In this document: piece by piece, positions 11,344 through 24,420 of the stretch | Layout: each line of letters opens with the position of its first letter | Numbering within the stretch: position 1 is the first letter of the stretch | From: Phaeoceros laevis | Taxonomy: Eukaryota > Anthocerotophyta > Anthocerotopsida > Notothyladales | Assembly: GCA_049999765.1 (NCBI GenBank) | Contig: JBNGIQ010002078.1 | Coordinates: 1-34,385, forward strand | Direction of reading: 5' to 3' | DNA length: 34,385 nucleotides | The notes under the pieces: generated by a model | Seen by the model: only the letters and a program-made list of their open reading frames with translations | The model's database searches: none | Told to the model about the DNA's origin: nothing | Program-made: the position numbers and the translations under genes

Positions 11344-11402
11344 CCCGAACCTGAGTTTACTTTTCCGACCCTGTACTTTTCCGAACCTGAGTTTACTTTT
11401 CC
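11344..11402. repeat. Two copies of a 22-bp direct repeat, 36-bp period
   Basis: The string ccgaacctgagtttactttt followed by cc occurs at about 11345-11366 and 11381-11402, with a related half-copy (gaccctgtacttttc) between them. Confidence 0.85.
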
Positions 11403-11476
11403 TGCCCTGGCGCCATCGCGCTCGCCATGCCCTTGCACCATCACGCCCGCCCTGCCCTGGCACCATCACGCTCGCC
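11401..11476. repeat. Two copies of a 26-bp GC-rich repeat, 50-bp period
   Basis: The string cctgccctggcrccatcrcg followed by ctcgcc occurs at 11401-11426 and 11451-11476. Further partial copies (gcgctcgccctg) run to about 11520. The cluster is C-rich on the plus strand and lacks a supported coding frame. Confidence 0.8.
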
Positions 11477-12360
11477 CTCATGGCGCGCCATCGCCATGGG
11501 AAGCATGGCGCTCGCCCTGCTTCCGATGGCGCCTTGGAGGGTGACTTTGATGTCACGTTAGATTGCAAATTGTTGTACCAATCTTTCAAGACCAGGCCAC
11601 TTCGCCGAGCCTAGGCCCAAGCGACACATGCAGGCTCGGGAAGGAGTTTACCTCGAGTGCGAGGAGCAAAACCCGGGTCTGCGTTTCTAAACTCAATCAT
11701 AAACTCGGGTTAGAGCCCTAGTCAAGGATTCGGGAAGGCATGGTGGGAGCTGTGGAGATCGGATTTCAGATCTGATTGCAGATTTGGAGAGTGGTGAAGG
11801 AGAGGAATCTAATCATATGTATATTGGCTATATTTTATAGTTGGTTGACACTCCCACATGTTAGGAACGCTTGGGATGCCTAACTCTACCAATTGATAGA
11901 GTTGGGCACTTCAGGGTTAAACCACAAACTGCAAGTGCCTTGCTACAACAAGGATACTGTGCAAGACACGACTATAGCCCGATTCGTGCTCAAATTGAGA
12001 GCTTGGAGTGACGGAGGTAGGAGCCAGCTTTGCGAAATCTTCTTCAACCCTTGGAAGATGCCTCAAGGATTCCACTACGGAGTTGGTTGTTGTACTCAAT
12101 CGTCTCATCATCTCGAATACTTGGCACGGCGGATAACTAGTCTAGTACTCTGCACCTTGACCCCTCCGTGGGCTCTTGACCTTGAGAGACTGTCTTGCTT
12201 ATCTTGATGATCGCGAAGAGAACCGCCTTGCAGACTTCCTTCGCGACTCGCAAGCCATCCATAGAATGTCCCCGCAGTTGTCTCTTTCTATGGCTAGAGC
12301 TCTGCCTCTTTTCATACCAAATGAAGTGCCCTGTTTCTAGGACTATGCAGAAGGTAGCCA

Positions 12361-12386
12361 ATTATTATTATTCCACACACACACAC
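12361..12386. repeat. Microsatellites (att)n and (ca)n
   Basis: attattattatt is followed immediately by about seven ca units. Confidence 0.9.
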
Positions 12387-13326
12387 GCACGTAGAGGCAT
12401 CGCATACGGCTGTTGAACTATTACGGCAGGTACTTGTTAAAGTACTGTTCAATGGCCAGGGCAATATCCCTAGAACATGATAAGGTACAGGAGCACCATG
12501 AGTCGAGCAGACGACAAAGAAGCGGTCGAAAAACGAATGCAAAACGTGCGAAACTAGTCGCCGGACGGGGGCTCCTGGTCGCCGGTCGAAAAACCTGACG
12601 GGGTGTTCAATTCCCATGTGGAGTTGGCTAAACACCATAATCATCCTACTACTACTAGTCAGGTATTTACAATGACCTATCTTTCAGTCTCCCAAGATGA
12701 TCTGTTCATCCTATTATATCAAATCCATAATTATCTCATAGCATTTTTTCTGATATGTCGTTGATTAGAACTGACTTTCAGTTGTCAGCATGGAATGGAT
12801 ATAAGCCCCGCCTGGCTGACCTTTTCCAGAACGGCAACAGGGCAGACATTTACGGTCAACTGGCCAGAACACTCATCCACATCCCTTTGATTGCCAAACA
12901 GGTTTTGACAGGTCATTCGGTTGGAAGATTACCAAGACCATTCGCACAACTCTGAAGGGGTGCTTCAAGTAGATTAACCAGAAACAAGTTCGTGTCATGT
13001 ACCATCTCCAACGCCCACTCGCAGCACTGCACCACAGAAGCACTTTTACCATTTGCTAATACAGAACATTCCAAGGCCGCCGCCCATGCAAGAGAAAGAA
13101 ATGCATTTTTTTAACCAATCCTGCTGCGCACAAGCCAACATTATTGTGCAGAGATGAATTTGCAGCTTTCGGGCACTTACATGACATCCGGTTTCCAAGA
13201 CTGAAAGACATGTTGAATTCCCTGCCATGCAGCTACACACCTTGTCTCCTACAAGTACACTCGCGTGGGCTAATAGCTGAGACCTTGCCCATCAAATGCA
13301 CCCTTATGATTAACGCACTTGAGGGG

Positions 13327-16300
13327 TCACTGATCAACATGCTGCCCGCCCTGAGACCCATTCAAATCTTCTCCGGGAATGCTGGCCACGGGCGACCTCA
13401 CCAGAGCAGACCGGGTGGATGGAGCAGGGAGTGCAAACGTCATTCCTGCCGAGCCTTCAATAAGGCCTGCCACTCCTGCAGCTGCAGACTGCGCATTTGA
13501 GGGCAAGAAGAGGTCGTGCCGTTGATCTTTATAGGCAACCCAGACCTGTATAGGCTCAGAGCACATGATGGAAAATGGAATGAGTGACAGCAAACAGAGC
13601 AAGAATAGATTCCAGTTGCAACAACGAGCGTATGAAACATGCTTACATCTGATGAATTCAAAATATCCTGAACTCTTCCGGAATGGGTACCTTCACTTGC
13701 GAAAGCACGCAACACCTAAGATAACCAGAGATGCCGCAGAGCCGGATTATAATGAGATGTGACCCAGGAAAACGAGCTGCCGGACACCACTCCAAGATCA
13801 TGGTCCACAACAGTCCCAGCCAGCGGCGCTATCTTCAGTTACAAGCACAAATACCTTACACTTGCAACATACGACTGTACAGCTTACCTCTACAGCTAGC
13901 ACTCTGCCAACTGATGCCTCTGACTCGTTCCATTTCATCTGAGCACACAGGCCATTCTTGCCACCAGCTCTCCAATCAAGCAACCCAAGAAGAACTTGCA
14001 CCAGTCCCACCCTGTATTGCGACAACAGCATCATGACGATTGCATATATACAACCAGACTTGTATTGACAAAACAAATTTAGTATTGAGCAACATACTTC
14101 AGGCCCTGTGCAACCAAGGAATCACGAGCACGGTTTCCTGCAACCACCACACGCTTTAGGGTCTCCAAGGCGAGCACGCTACCCCCTTGCCAACCAATGG
14201 CTTTCATGAGCAATGGAACAACCTACACCAGTACTCAGAAGTATCAGGTCAAATGCAGAAACTCGTACATTGAGCAACACCGGTACCAGATAACTAGACA
14301 GTCTTCCTTGAGATACTGACACACAGAACTAACCTGTGGTGTCCCCATTCCAGGAGTTGCCATAGCTTCAGCACAAGCAGTACTTGCTGCAAGCTGATGC
14401 AACACACGTAAGCAACTTAATCTCACACGCTCCTGCGACGTTTTAGCACTAGGAGCACTATCACCATCCTCAAGATCCCAAACTCCTTCAACCACACCAG
14501 AAGAGGTCGATACAATATCTCCAGAAGACAAACTCTCGATGCGGCCCTCATTTGCCGTTGCTGCCAAAAGCTTAGGAACGTATCCTAGATGGCCAACATG
14601 GTCTGCAAGCATGGGTTGCACTCTTAAAAGTGATACTAGAGCAGCAGACAGAAGCAGTGGAAGCTCTGGATCAACTGATTGTGATCCTTTGGCGTGTGTA
14701 GCAGCAGCTGCCGCAACATATTGGTCCAGGAGCCCTTCCAAAAAGCGTTTAGGGTTCCTTAAAGGAAATTTAGGATCTTTTAGGAAAAGTCGCACATATA
14801 CTCCACCAACCTAAGTTCACATTAAAAGCAAAGTCAGCCCGTTAACTGTCATTTCAGTACACCTTCCAAGTCACTCAAACAGTTTGGATTGACGAAGCAA
14901 TTGGCTCGAAATGCACACCTGTGGTTCATCACGCATATCCTGCTGCCCTGATGCATGTTCTGGAAGATCCCATTCCACAACTCGTCCCTTTGTTTGTTCT
15001 CGGAACAAATCAGCTGCCATTGTACCTAGTTGTGCTCCTAGGGAGGCTGCCATAGCTGGACTCCACACAAGTTCAGGCGTCTCTGTACTCTGTTCAAGAG
15101 AAGTGACAACTGCATCACCCGGTCCATCTCTTATTGCGGAAACTAGCCCATCGGGCAAGAACCGGGCAACTGTGATTGCAACCCTCGGCCCATGCATAGG
15201 CTGCCCTACAAGCTTTCCAAGCAGCGAAGCAGCTGCTGCTCGCTGTTGGTGAGGGACTTCCTCTGTACCTACAAAACATGCACTCAGAAATAATCTCTGA
15301 CGCATACCACAAAAAGCCGAAACAATCACCTTGAATACTTGACCAGCACAACCAACCTTGGGCAGGGAGAAGCAGTTGCAGTATGTACACCACACCACCG
15401 TGCTTGGCTGCTGTCCATGCCAACTCTGATGTGCTGGCCAGGGCATACAAGACACGCAGAGCTCCAGGCCTGCAACTTGGGGATGCGTGCAGCATTTGCA
15501 GCAACAGAAGCAATCCAGACCTATCAGCAACCATTGCCTCCACACATGGAGCATGCGTGGTCAGTCGGGACAGAACGTTGAGGCACAACTGAGGCACATC
15601 ACCACTCGCAACGCTTGTATCAACAAGGCATCCCAGGAGTGGAGCTATCTGCTGTTTGGATGAAAATGTCGAGGAAAGCCCAGGATTTGCAGTGAGAATG
15701 TTCTGCAACATTAAGGCACATTACATTTAGATGGAGCTGCAAAAGAAACGAACTCACGACATATCACACTACAAAGTGTAAAGCATTCGAACCAGTAGGG
15801 CTGTAAGTGCCATCACGAGATGTTTCACAAGTGTCTCTCCCTCCAGTCCCAGGTCTTTCCCTAGCTCATCAGGAACGCTTGGAACGCGGTCTTCTAGCGG
15901 CTCGTCAGAAGATTCATCTTTTTGGGCTGAACTGTCACCTGAGAGTGTTGGAGTTAGCATCAGAACTTCTTGGAGTCCGGCCCCCTGTTCAGTGTCTGTC
16001 GTGCCACCCTCCAGGCTAAGCTGCTGCTTTCGCTCTTCGACAAGCTCGCTGATGAAGTCCAGTAGCGCATCGCAAAACATCTCAGGTTGACTAATCTCAA
16101 AATCTGGCTGCTCATTGTAGACACGCAGATAGACTTCTCCAATATGCAATTCATCTGACAGAGTCTTGTACTTGAAATGTTGGGCTAGATCCATGTCATA
16201 GGTGCCATCTGGTAGCTGTGAAACGCGTTGCTGATCCACAAACTTAAGCAGTTCTGCTCGTGTAGCCGAGTTCCAAATGACCTGCCAAGAAACCAACAAA

Positions 16301-19300
16301 CTTAGTACAGAGGCGAGGCTGCCTGATAGCGAATAAGGCAAAAAAAACTTGAAAGAAGTTGATAGAACTAGTGTTACACCTGGGGTGATTCTAGGTTCGA
16401 ATTCAAGTTTCGAAGAAGCTCCCTAGGAGACTTATCAGAGAGCATATCTGCTAGCTTGGGGGTCAAGAGAGATTTTAGAGCAGTTGCAGCCACTGGATTA
16501 TATGGTGTTTGGAGCTCTCCATCTAGAAAACCACCCACCCTTGACAGTGCATGAACAGCGAACATAGCATGCATGTTTTTGGAACTTTGCACGCTGTTTC
16601 CCATCCCAGGTTGGCTACTTGTTTCTCCGCCCTCAGCTGTGGCATCATACTGTAAGAGAAGAGGCAAAAGGTACCTGCGGCAAGGGCACAGCTTCTTGAT
16701 ATCAGTTCTGCCACAGTCCTGACAGCCAAAACGAGCAACTCAACTGCAAAGCAACCTTACTCCACTGTCTATTTTCACACCAGAAATATTTGAGCACAGC
16801 TTACCACATAACACCAGCACGAAGCAGCCAGTTCTGTAATTCTGTTGATGCTGCAAGCTGGCCCATGGTTTGAAGAGCAGCATCCACAGCCGCAGTTGCA
16901 AGCTCAAGCTCCGAACAGTGGACAACATCAACCACAAACCCTGGGCAGTTAAGCATCTCCATTCTTGCACTTTCAAAAGTGCTTAGACCTGCAAATGTTC
17001 GCATTACATTCGTGACAATTACTGCTGCGGGGTCGGTTGGTGGTGTACTCCGCTGCACAACATACATACAACGGGACAAAAGTGTTGCCAGCAGGGACAC
17101 TCCTCCATCTCGGACAAGCTCTTCCCCGTTTAGGGCAGAAGATACACACCTGCACATTAACTTGAGGTGTCAGCCAAACCTCGTAATTCTCCCATTGTCC
17201 TACAACGGTGATGAGAAGATTCTGAGAAGCCTATCAGAGTTCTAATCCAGGACTCACGTTAGCCAGATGAGTTCAGAGGCCGCCTCCAGAAGGGGGGCAC
17301 GCTCAGGTGAAAGAAAGTTACTGTCATCGTTATCCACTGTTATAGCATTGAGCAGCATTGGGTATCCTGCATATTTGAACGGCTCAAGAACCACACCATA
17401 CCGCCTGAAGAGTATGCACTGCCCTTTCAGCAAAAGCTGCAGCCTCCAGGGCTGCGGACCCTGTAGACCTTGAAGGGTAGCCTGAAACACCACAGAGATG
17501 GAACTTACACCCAACACATCATTTCCATCACTGACCAAAAGGAGGGTCACTTGCCAGCCTACATACCCCTTCAAGAGAGCAGAAACACAAGCAGTAGGGA
17601 CCCACTACAAGCGATAAACACGAATCGCCTGGGAGGCAAAGACACTTAGACAGCTACCTGCAACCGCTCATATGCTTTTTGAACAGCAACGAACTTCTCG
17701 CGCCCTTCTGGGTTTTTGTCTGGGTGATATCTCATGGCTAGCTTCCGATACTGCCTCTTCAAAACCTCCTCATCAACTCTTTCAAAAAGTTTGCCAGCTA
17801 CCTTGCCTTCCTCCTCGGTTTCATGCTGTCCCTTGGCATTTCCATTAATTCCATCATGTGTACCATTTACATTACTTCCACCATGGAGAGAACCTTCTTC
17901 AAGTGAGATTTCCAGAATCGCACATGCATCTTCTTCTGACAAGTCCATTGGCCTCCTTGTTAGCTCTTCACGCCACATTGCTAAAAGAGATTGAAGGAAC
18001 TCCACATGCTCCACAATAGGCCACTCCGGGAATCGAATCTCATCACAGAGATTACGCAGATAATATCGATGGCACCACATCTCATCTTGAAGCTCTGGAT
18101 AAGTAACAGGTGGCATGGGTGCATAGTCATATAGTCCATGACAATGTTGCACAAGCTTATGAGGGAAGTCTCCTAAATGTTTCAAAACCTGGAACAATAT
18201 ACGCACAACAACACCTGCCATCAGAAGGTGAGGAGAAAAATCGCAAAGATGAAATCATCCAAATGGGGAGCAACAAAACTTGTCACCTGATCTATGAGAC
18301 GTTCACCACGCATTTTGTGAGTCCATACAATCTCAGGGGTGTCGGAATCGGCAACCATAGCAGCTGCAAATGCACTCGCACCACTTCTTTCCAAAACGTA
18401 AAGTAGTGATTCTGGCAACAGCCCACCAAGTACACTCCGTTTTGCAAGGGGGAGGGAAGAAGAAACAGCTGCCTCTGCACCACCATGAAATGCTTGCCTA
18501 GCATGTGTGGCAGCAAAAAGGCTTGCAACTGATGCAAGGTTTGAGCCACCATATGCTAGGGCAAAATAAAAAACACCGGTGCTGTATAACCTTGCCATTC
18601 CCTTCGGATTGCGCGTTACTATGGCCTTGAGCAAAGACGCAGCAGCTTCAACAATAGCAGGTTCTCCAGTTAGAGCAGCCTGAAAAGAAAAACAAAAAGC
18701 TAGTCAGCGACAGACTCGCTAAGACTTGAAGGAGTAAACAAGTTCGTCTTGAAGGCTATAGGAACTGCACCAACCTGTGCCACATGTGGGAGGCAACTTG
18801 AGCTGGAAAGGATCCTTTTGACTTTTGGTGTAGGCGTCACCAGCTCTCCAGCATCATCTAGGTCAGAATGAACAGCAACCATGCTGTGCAGAATAGAAAG
18901 TGCAACTTCTCCAACCTACAGTGGTAAACAACCATCTCATTTCAGTTCCATTCGTGCGACAGCAGTTAGGAAGCTTCACACAATCATTTAGTAGAAAAGA
19001 GCCACACCTGCACAGGTGTCAACACTGCCACCCTTGTTGCCAGTGCCCACCGCAATTCTCGAATGTCTCGGAGCCTCTTCCACTCTGTCATACCTGACGC
19101 CCAGCATTTGGAATTCCAGTCAATCTCGTTTTTGGACCATGCTCTTCTCACTGCGTCTTTCTCGAGAGGCCCAACCTGATTTCCCTCTTTATTCACGTAA
19201 TGCCATTCTTTTTGTGGTTCCACAAATGCTGAAGCTGCGATCATATTAGACTGCAAAGGAATCACAGTTCGTTCTGAAGCTTCATGAGCAGTTGTTAGAA

Positions 19301-22300
19301 GGTCTACTGCTAAGGAGCAACCCCCAACTGCCACACAAGCTTCCACATTGGCTGGTACTAGCATGAGGACCTGCAACAAGTAACAAGGGTCCTGTCAATT
19401 AAAAATAAAACGTTTAGGCATCTATGCTTCTGTGGAGATTGTTGACAAGGTATCATGACTCAACATTTTCTCTGTATCACCGGCAGAGGGAGCCTGACCA
19501 GACTCAACAAAAATTGACCTGACACTCTCGCATACCTTCAGTAACAGAAGCAACCGGTGACGCAGTGCCCTGTCACTTGTTCGATCAAGAAGCACTGTTA
19601 CATGTGCAGTTCCATCAAATGGCCCAACAGATTGATAGTGTTGCATATACACAATTGTCATTGCCCTAGCACATAGTTCCCTGACCGAAGATCCTCCACC
19701 CCCACCAAAACCATCTAACCCACCCATATCACACCAGTCTCCAGATGCCCCCAGCTCATCACCATCAGCTCCTTCCACAGTGAGCCCAACGTCTGCATCA
19801 CACAAGAAGCGATGATAGAGTGCACGAAAAAACAAGACTGGGTCTCGCAATGGGAAGTCCTGAGCTCGACTTGTAGTAGTTCCTCCACCGTCAAGAAGCA
19901 GTCTAAGATAATACTCGCCAACACAAACTTCCTTCGATAGACTAGGGTAACGGACCGCAAATTCAGCATAATTCCAAGAGAGCTGATTTGATGTCTCCTC
20001 ACTTTCTCCCTCTCCACCTAGAGGAAACACATCTGCTGTTCGCTCTTTCTCCACATCCAAGTGATGGACCTCAGCTTGCAACGCTTCCCTCAGTTCCTGC
20101 CGCGTCCTTTCATTCCAAATTAAATCAGCACGGCTATGGTCAAGGCTGAAGGCCCGCCAAAACTGTGTCCAGTTACACAAGAGACGTCCGGACCCCACTG
20201 GTGCATTTTCTGAAATCACCTGAGCTGGAGCGGGAAATACTTGTGAGGGAGCAGAGGGTTGACCATCTATCTCTACAGTTGATGGCGTCCCAAGGACAGG
20301 ATTCAGGTTTGATTGCTGGTGAAGCGGGTATTCAGTAGCATGCTCCACAGACACCAGGCTCTCAGCAGTGCTTGGATTGTTGACAACAAGAATTGGAACA
20401 GCCTGTCCTCCAGCGCTTACTCCTGGGTTTATCAGGTGTCCTACCTGCACATTTCCATTTGAGCTAGCTGCAATTTGATTCAAAGATTCTAGCAACCCTT
20501 CCGCACTTACGCCAACAGGCTGCCCTTTTAGCCTAGGCATTCTTCCTCGCCGTCTTTGTAAGATACGCCTTTGCTTCCTTCTTGCAGCGAAGTTGACTGA
20601 TGTTCCATGGCTCTGGTATGCCTGAAAATCATCATCCTCCTCTTCAGTTGGCCGAGTGTGCAAATAAGCAACCAAACCAGGTGGTAAAACTCTCGAAAGA
20701 AGATCTGCAGCAGGAGGATGGGCATCTGCCCACAGAGCAACAAGCTGCCGACTGACATCACGTCGCTCACCAGGAACCAGAAAAAATGCATGAACCATGT
20801 GACGAAGCAGAGCACCATCACGTAAAGCAGCATCCCTCATGGATTCAGCTGCAATGGCATCCTCTTCTGCAATGGTACGCATGATCACTGCAATAGTCTC
20901 CCGCACACTTTCAGCAGGGTGCGCAAACAGAGAGAACAACCGCCTTTTCAAACCTGCTACTTGTCTCAGCATTTCCACAAATGTAGAGTAATCTGTTGTC
21001 TCACTTTGAGGCTCACAAAGCATCGCCTCTAAAACTTCAACCACGGCCATGGATAGCAGGGGTGAAACAGACATAGGTGTGAGCCTGTTGACAAGTACAG
21101 TGATATGTGACTGATGCCCCAAGAATGCAGACTTTGCATGCATGAGATTGGCATGTCTTTCCCCCTTGGTATTCAAAGATAAACTGGTCTCCCCTGGGCC
21201 ACCACCTATGAGAATAGCCACAAGACTAGCAGCCTCTGCTGCAACAGCCTCTGACCCACTCCTTAATAACCCAGTAATTCTTCCCACTGCCACTGGCATG
21301 GCAATTACCATGGTAGCTGCAGAAGCTGAACCCAACAACCGTCTTAGGCAAGAAACCAGACCTGTCAAAGTCGCTGCAGCTTTGGGAGAAAGGGGAGGAG
21401 GTGGCGGTGCCTCCGGTGGTAGATTAGGTGGTGCAGGGAGCATAGAAAGCAAAGCCATTAAAGTTACATCCGGCACATCCACAGGTGGTTGGAGACCACT
21501 ATATGCAACACAGGCGTTGAACTCCCTTACCCTTCGCCAGAGCCTTGCTTTTGAACCAGGCACTGACCCACCTTCGGCGACAGCATCTTTTGCAGCAGCT
21601 GCCAAAATTTTCACATGCAAAGCTTCACCATCAACATCTGCGAAAAGCCGGTGTGGCCCAGAGGGTGAGACAGGAGCAGGTGCTGGAGCAATTCTTCCAC
21701 ATGGTGGATCAAGTCGATGACCTGGCATTGTCAACCTTGGCAGGACAGGTAACGGACGCTGGCCCTACAAGTTTGAAACAACTCGTATGTTTGTATAGAT
21801 CCACACACAGATTACGCGCAAACGACTCACCAATGCTAAAGGTGAGAACATCCACATCTGATGGACTAGTACAGAAAAAGTAGCGAACATGCTTACCTCT
21901 GTTTGCACCACATCCCGAACGGCTGCTAACAAACTGTCTCGAGAGGTGCTGGTGTAGACCTGCACAGAAAGTGACAGAGAATGTAAGGTAACCCTGCTGC
22001 ACAACACTTCAGCAAAATTTCGAGCTGACAAAACCAACAGATTGGTTCAAGACCAACCACTCACACCGTCACAGAGTGAGTGCATATAAAATTACATGCA
22101 AAGGACAGCCATCATTGAACTCCACAGCGAACATCTGTGGTTCCTCTCCGAACCGCACCAAAGCAGCCAGCGCAGACAAAGGCCGGACAATCACTGCCTG
22201 CAGTTGCAGAAATAACAGTGCCCTGTTAAGATGACATAATGTGCATCAACATCAAAGCACTAGACATAAACCAAACTGCATATACCCTGCTGCAAATATA

Positions 22301-24184
22301 GTCCGTGTCTATGCAATCTGTGGAGTCAAAATATTCACCAGCATTTATGCAGGGTACAGAATCCTCGAGCAACAAAAGAAAACTCCAATCTTACATACTA
22401 CCAGCAAGATACAGGAAACATCTGATACTACATTTTATCAGTATCTGTGGAGGGGAAAACAACCTCCCCTTAGCCTTCCAGTAACTTCAAAGTGGACTAC
22501 AAGGTGCTCGAAGGGCAATTACTGCTTGCTTTCTGTCTCACCTCATAATTGTCAGGACGTCTTTCTACCAGTGAGCTCTTTGTAAGAACCAACTGCCTGG
22601 GGACCATGTCACCTTTCTCTCCGAGCCCACCTCTTGGTCCCAACCCTAGTGACAATCCCAAACTGGACACTGTTCCGTGTGCAGCAGTTCGTAGCCGTGT
22701 CACAGACCACTCTCCAGCCGGTGTTTCTTCAGCACCAACTGCAGCAGCGCCTGTTTCACATGAAAATCTGTTGATTACCACCTGATATGCTCAAATGCAT
22801 ACTGACCCACTTTAAATGGAAATGTTACAGGCATCATAGAAGTTCACACCCCTGACTACGTCCATCATCTTGCCCAACCCAGGTAACCTACGATTCAGCA
22901 AAGCAAGACCTTAGGAAAAGTGACCTCCACGCACCTCTTAGCTTTAAAAATTCTGAAGTTCCCATTTTTTGGGAGTTGTCAACATTGATGGTGATGCCGA
23001 CATAAGCTTTGGCCATGTTGGTCTAATTACAGTATCCGAAGCAGTCAGAACCCTCCAGAAAACAGAACAGAAGAGTGATGCGAATTTGTCTGATAACCTT
23101 ACCATTTTTGAAATTATTGTAGAATTTGAACTTCCTGCCGTTGCCATAAATGCTTTGCCTTTTCGGCCAAATAAAGGACAGAGAACAAAGCCCCCTCCTT
23201 CAGCCCCTTTCTTGCCATAAGGATCACTAAGCAAGATAATGCCTGGCGAATCCAAATCTCGAAAGTCCAAGCACCAATGAAGATCAGCCTGTTTTGATTG
23301 TCGAACTTCCACCCCAACTGCGGTTATACGAAAAATCTACACAATGAAACAAGTCAATTTTCTGGGAATGCCCAAGCATCAGCAGTGCTATATTTCACTT
23401 TTGATGGAGGCTTCGTGCAACCATGAAAACCGTGCAAGAGAAAGTTACTGAAACATAGACAGCTGCTGCTTGCCAACTTACAGAGGGGATCCAGTCAGAA
23501 GAACGACGGCGAAGGTGGAGAACAGGAAACTCAGCCACAACAACTGCAGTTGAGGGTGAAGGCCCAGGGCTCCTCGAAAGTCGAATTTTGTGAAGCTCAG
23601 TCAGTATTGCCACGCGATACCTGTGCTTCAAACCCATCCAACTGTCAGCACAGACTGAAACTATCTTGAGCAGAGCCCATTTTCAGTTGAAGTTCAGGAT
23701 TCCAATGCTTAAAACCCACAATCATGCTACAGACAGCCCCTATCCTGCCTAGAGTTCAAGTTAGACGATAGCTCGGCGGATTTTTCCGTCCCAGGTCTCC
23801 TTCCCGAACATCATAGGTCAAGCGAAGGCAAATACAGGGTGCTAGATCCCACCTGGATGAGAATTTAATGGCTTTGAACTTTCCCCGGCCTTCTGTTCGT
23901 AGATTTATTGTGAACTCCAAGGCTTGCTGCTGTTGGGAAGTATCATCCCGGCCTGGCAAAGGCGATGCACCTTCAAAATCAGTGGCCACTTCGTAAGCGT
24001 TGGTGGCTGTCAGTGTTGTTGGATCCAATGTGATGATGCTGGTCGATGACATGCAGAGTATCCGCTTGTATTTCCCCCTCCATGAGTGCTTGGTCACCAC
24101 GTATCTGGCCAGGTATTCGGGTTCTTCAGGAATAGCAGAATCGTGAGAATCGGCCGTAGAAGGAGGCCGTGTAAGGAAATCCAT
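13327..24184 (-). CDS. GRV2: DnaJ protein GRV2/KAM2, plant RME-8 orthologue
   Basis: A large endosomal J-domain protein that recruits Hsp70 for endosome-to-vacuole transport and clathrin dynamics (known for the family). Twenty-three exons (starts): 24184, 23620, 23336, 23022, 22750, 22197, 21959, 21764, 19370, 18915, 18679, 18188, 17481, 17149, 16674, 16281, 15702, 15268, 14810, 14222, 14011, 13715 and 13545, ending at the stop at 13327. All phases close and give 2628 aa; Arabidopsis GRV2 is about 2550. Seen: an N-terminal EEPEYLARYVVTKHSWRGKY, a GYF/IWN-type unit at about 1188-1235 (EWHYVNKEGNQVGP), the J domain with LAMRYHPDKN (HPD at about 1586-1588), ARM-like helices throughout, and a terminal AYKDQRHDLFLPSN. 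Exon 8 (21764-19536) alone encodes 743 residues while the others are 63-531 bp. No frameshift or missing key residue was found. Confidence 0.97.
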
Positions 24185-24420
24185 GGCAGGAAGAAGCAGC
24201 GGGCGTGAAGGAGGGCGGACATCCGCGTGGAGTATCCACCAGCTCCAGGCCTTGTGTGCCGCGGCAGGGCGGCCCCCTGACTGATTCGCACCCAGCGCTT
24301 CTTCTTTGCACGACTCTGCTGCTTAACTGCTTCACTTGAAGGGACTGTCACTCTCCCTACGCCTGCCGTCCCCAGCTTCACTTCAATTACCTGCTTCGTC
24401 ACACAACTTTTCTTCACCAT
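24094..24420 (-). other. Overlapping upstream ORF (108 codons) at the GRV2 start
   Basis: An ATG at 24420 opens a frame of 108 codons that runs across the GRV2 start at 24184 in another frame and stops at 24094, inside exon 1. If GRV2 transcripts begin upstream of 24420 it would act as an overlapping uORF and reduce GRV2 translation; if they begin downstream it has no role. Its basic N-terminus (MVKKSCVTKQ) matches no protein I recognise. Confidence 0.35.

Larger units (their letters stand above)
10914..13326. other. 2.4-kb region without a recognisable gene
   Basis: This includes the upstream flank of the 190-aa gene and the 3' flank of GRV2. It contains a short perfect hairpin (gcgtttcg at 11238-11245 against 11253-11260), two local duplications at 11344-11476, an (att)n/(ca)n microsatellite at 12361-12386, and a 12-bp repeat of ggtcgaaaaac near 12525 and 12583. 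Open frames such as 11893-12207 and 13144-13500 match no protein family I know, and the latter is partly antisense to the last GRV2 exon. A decayed transposon is possible, but no terminal repeats or coding domains were found. Confidence 0.5.

Noticed and set aside
11820-12420. Possible LTR retrotransposon fragment
   Set aside because: No paired terminal repeats, primer-binding site or gag/pol similarity were seen.
21142-21720. 192-codon plus-strand ORF
   Set aside because: It is the antisense shadow of GRV2 exon 8.
22944-23312. Minus-strand ORF running past GRV2 exon 3
   Set aside because: The real gene splices at 23103 to 23022; the unspliced reading loses the conserved VDNSQK segment and hits a stop.
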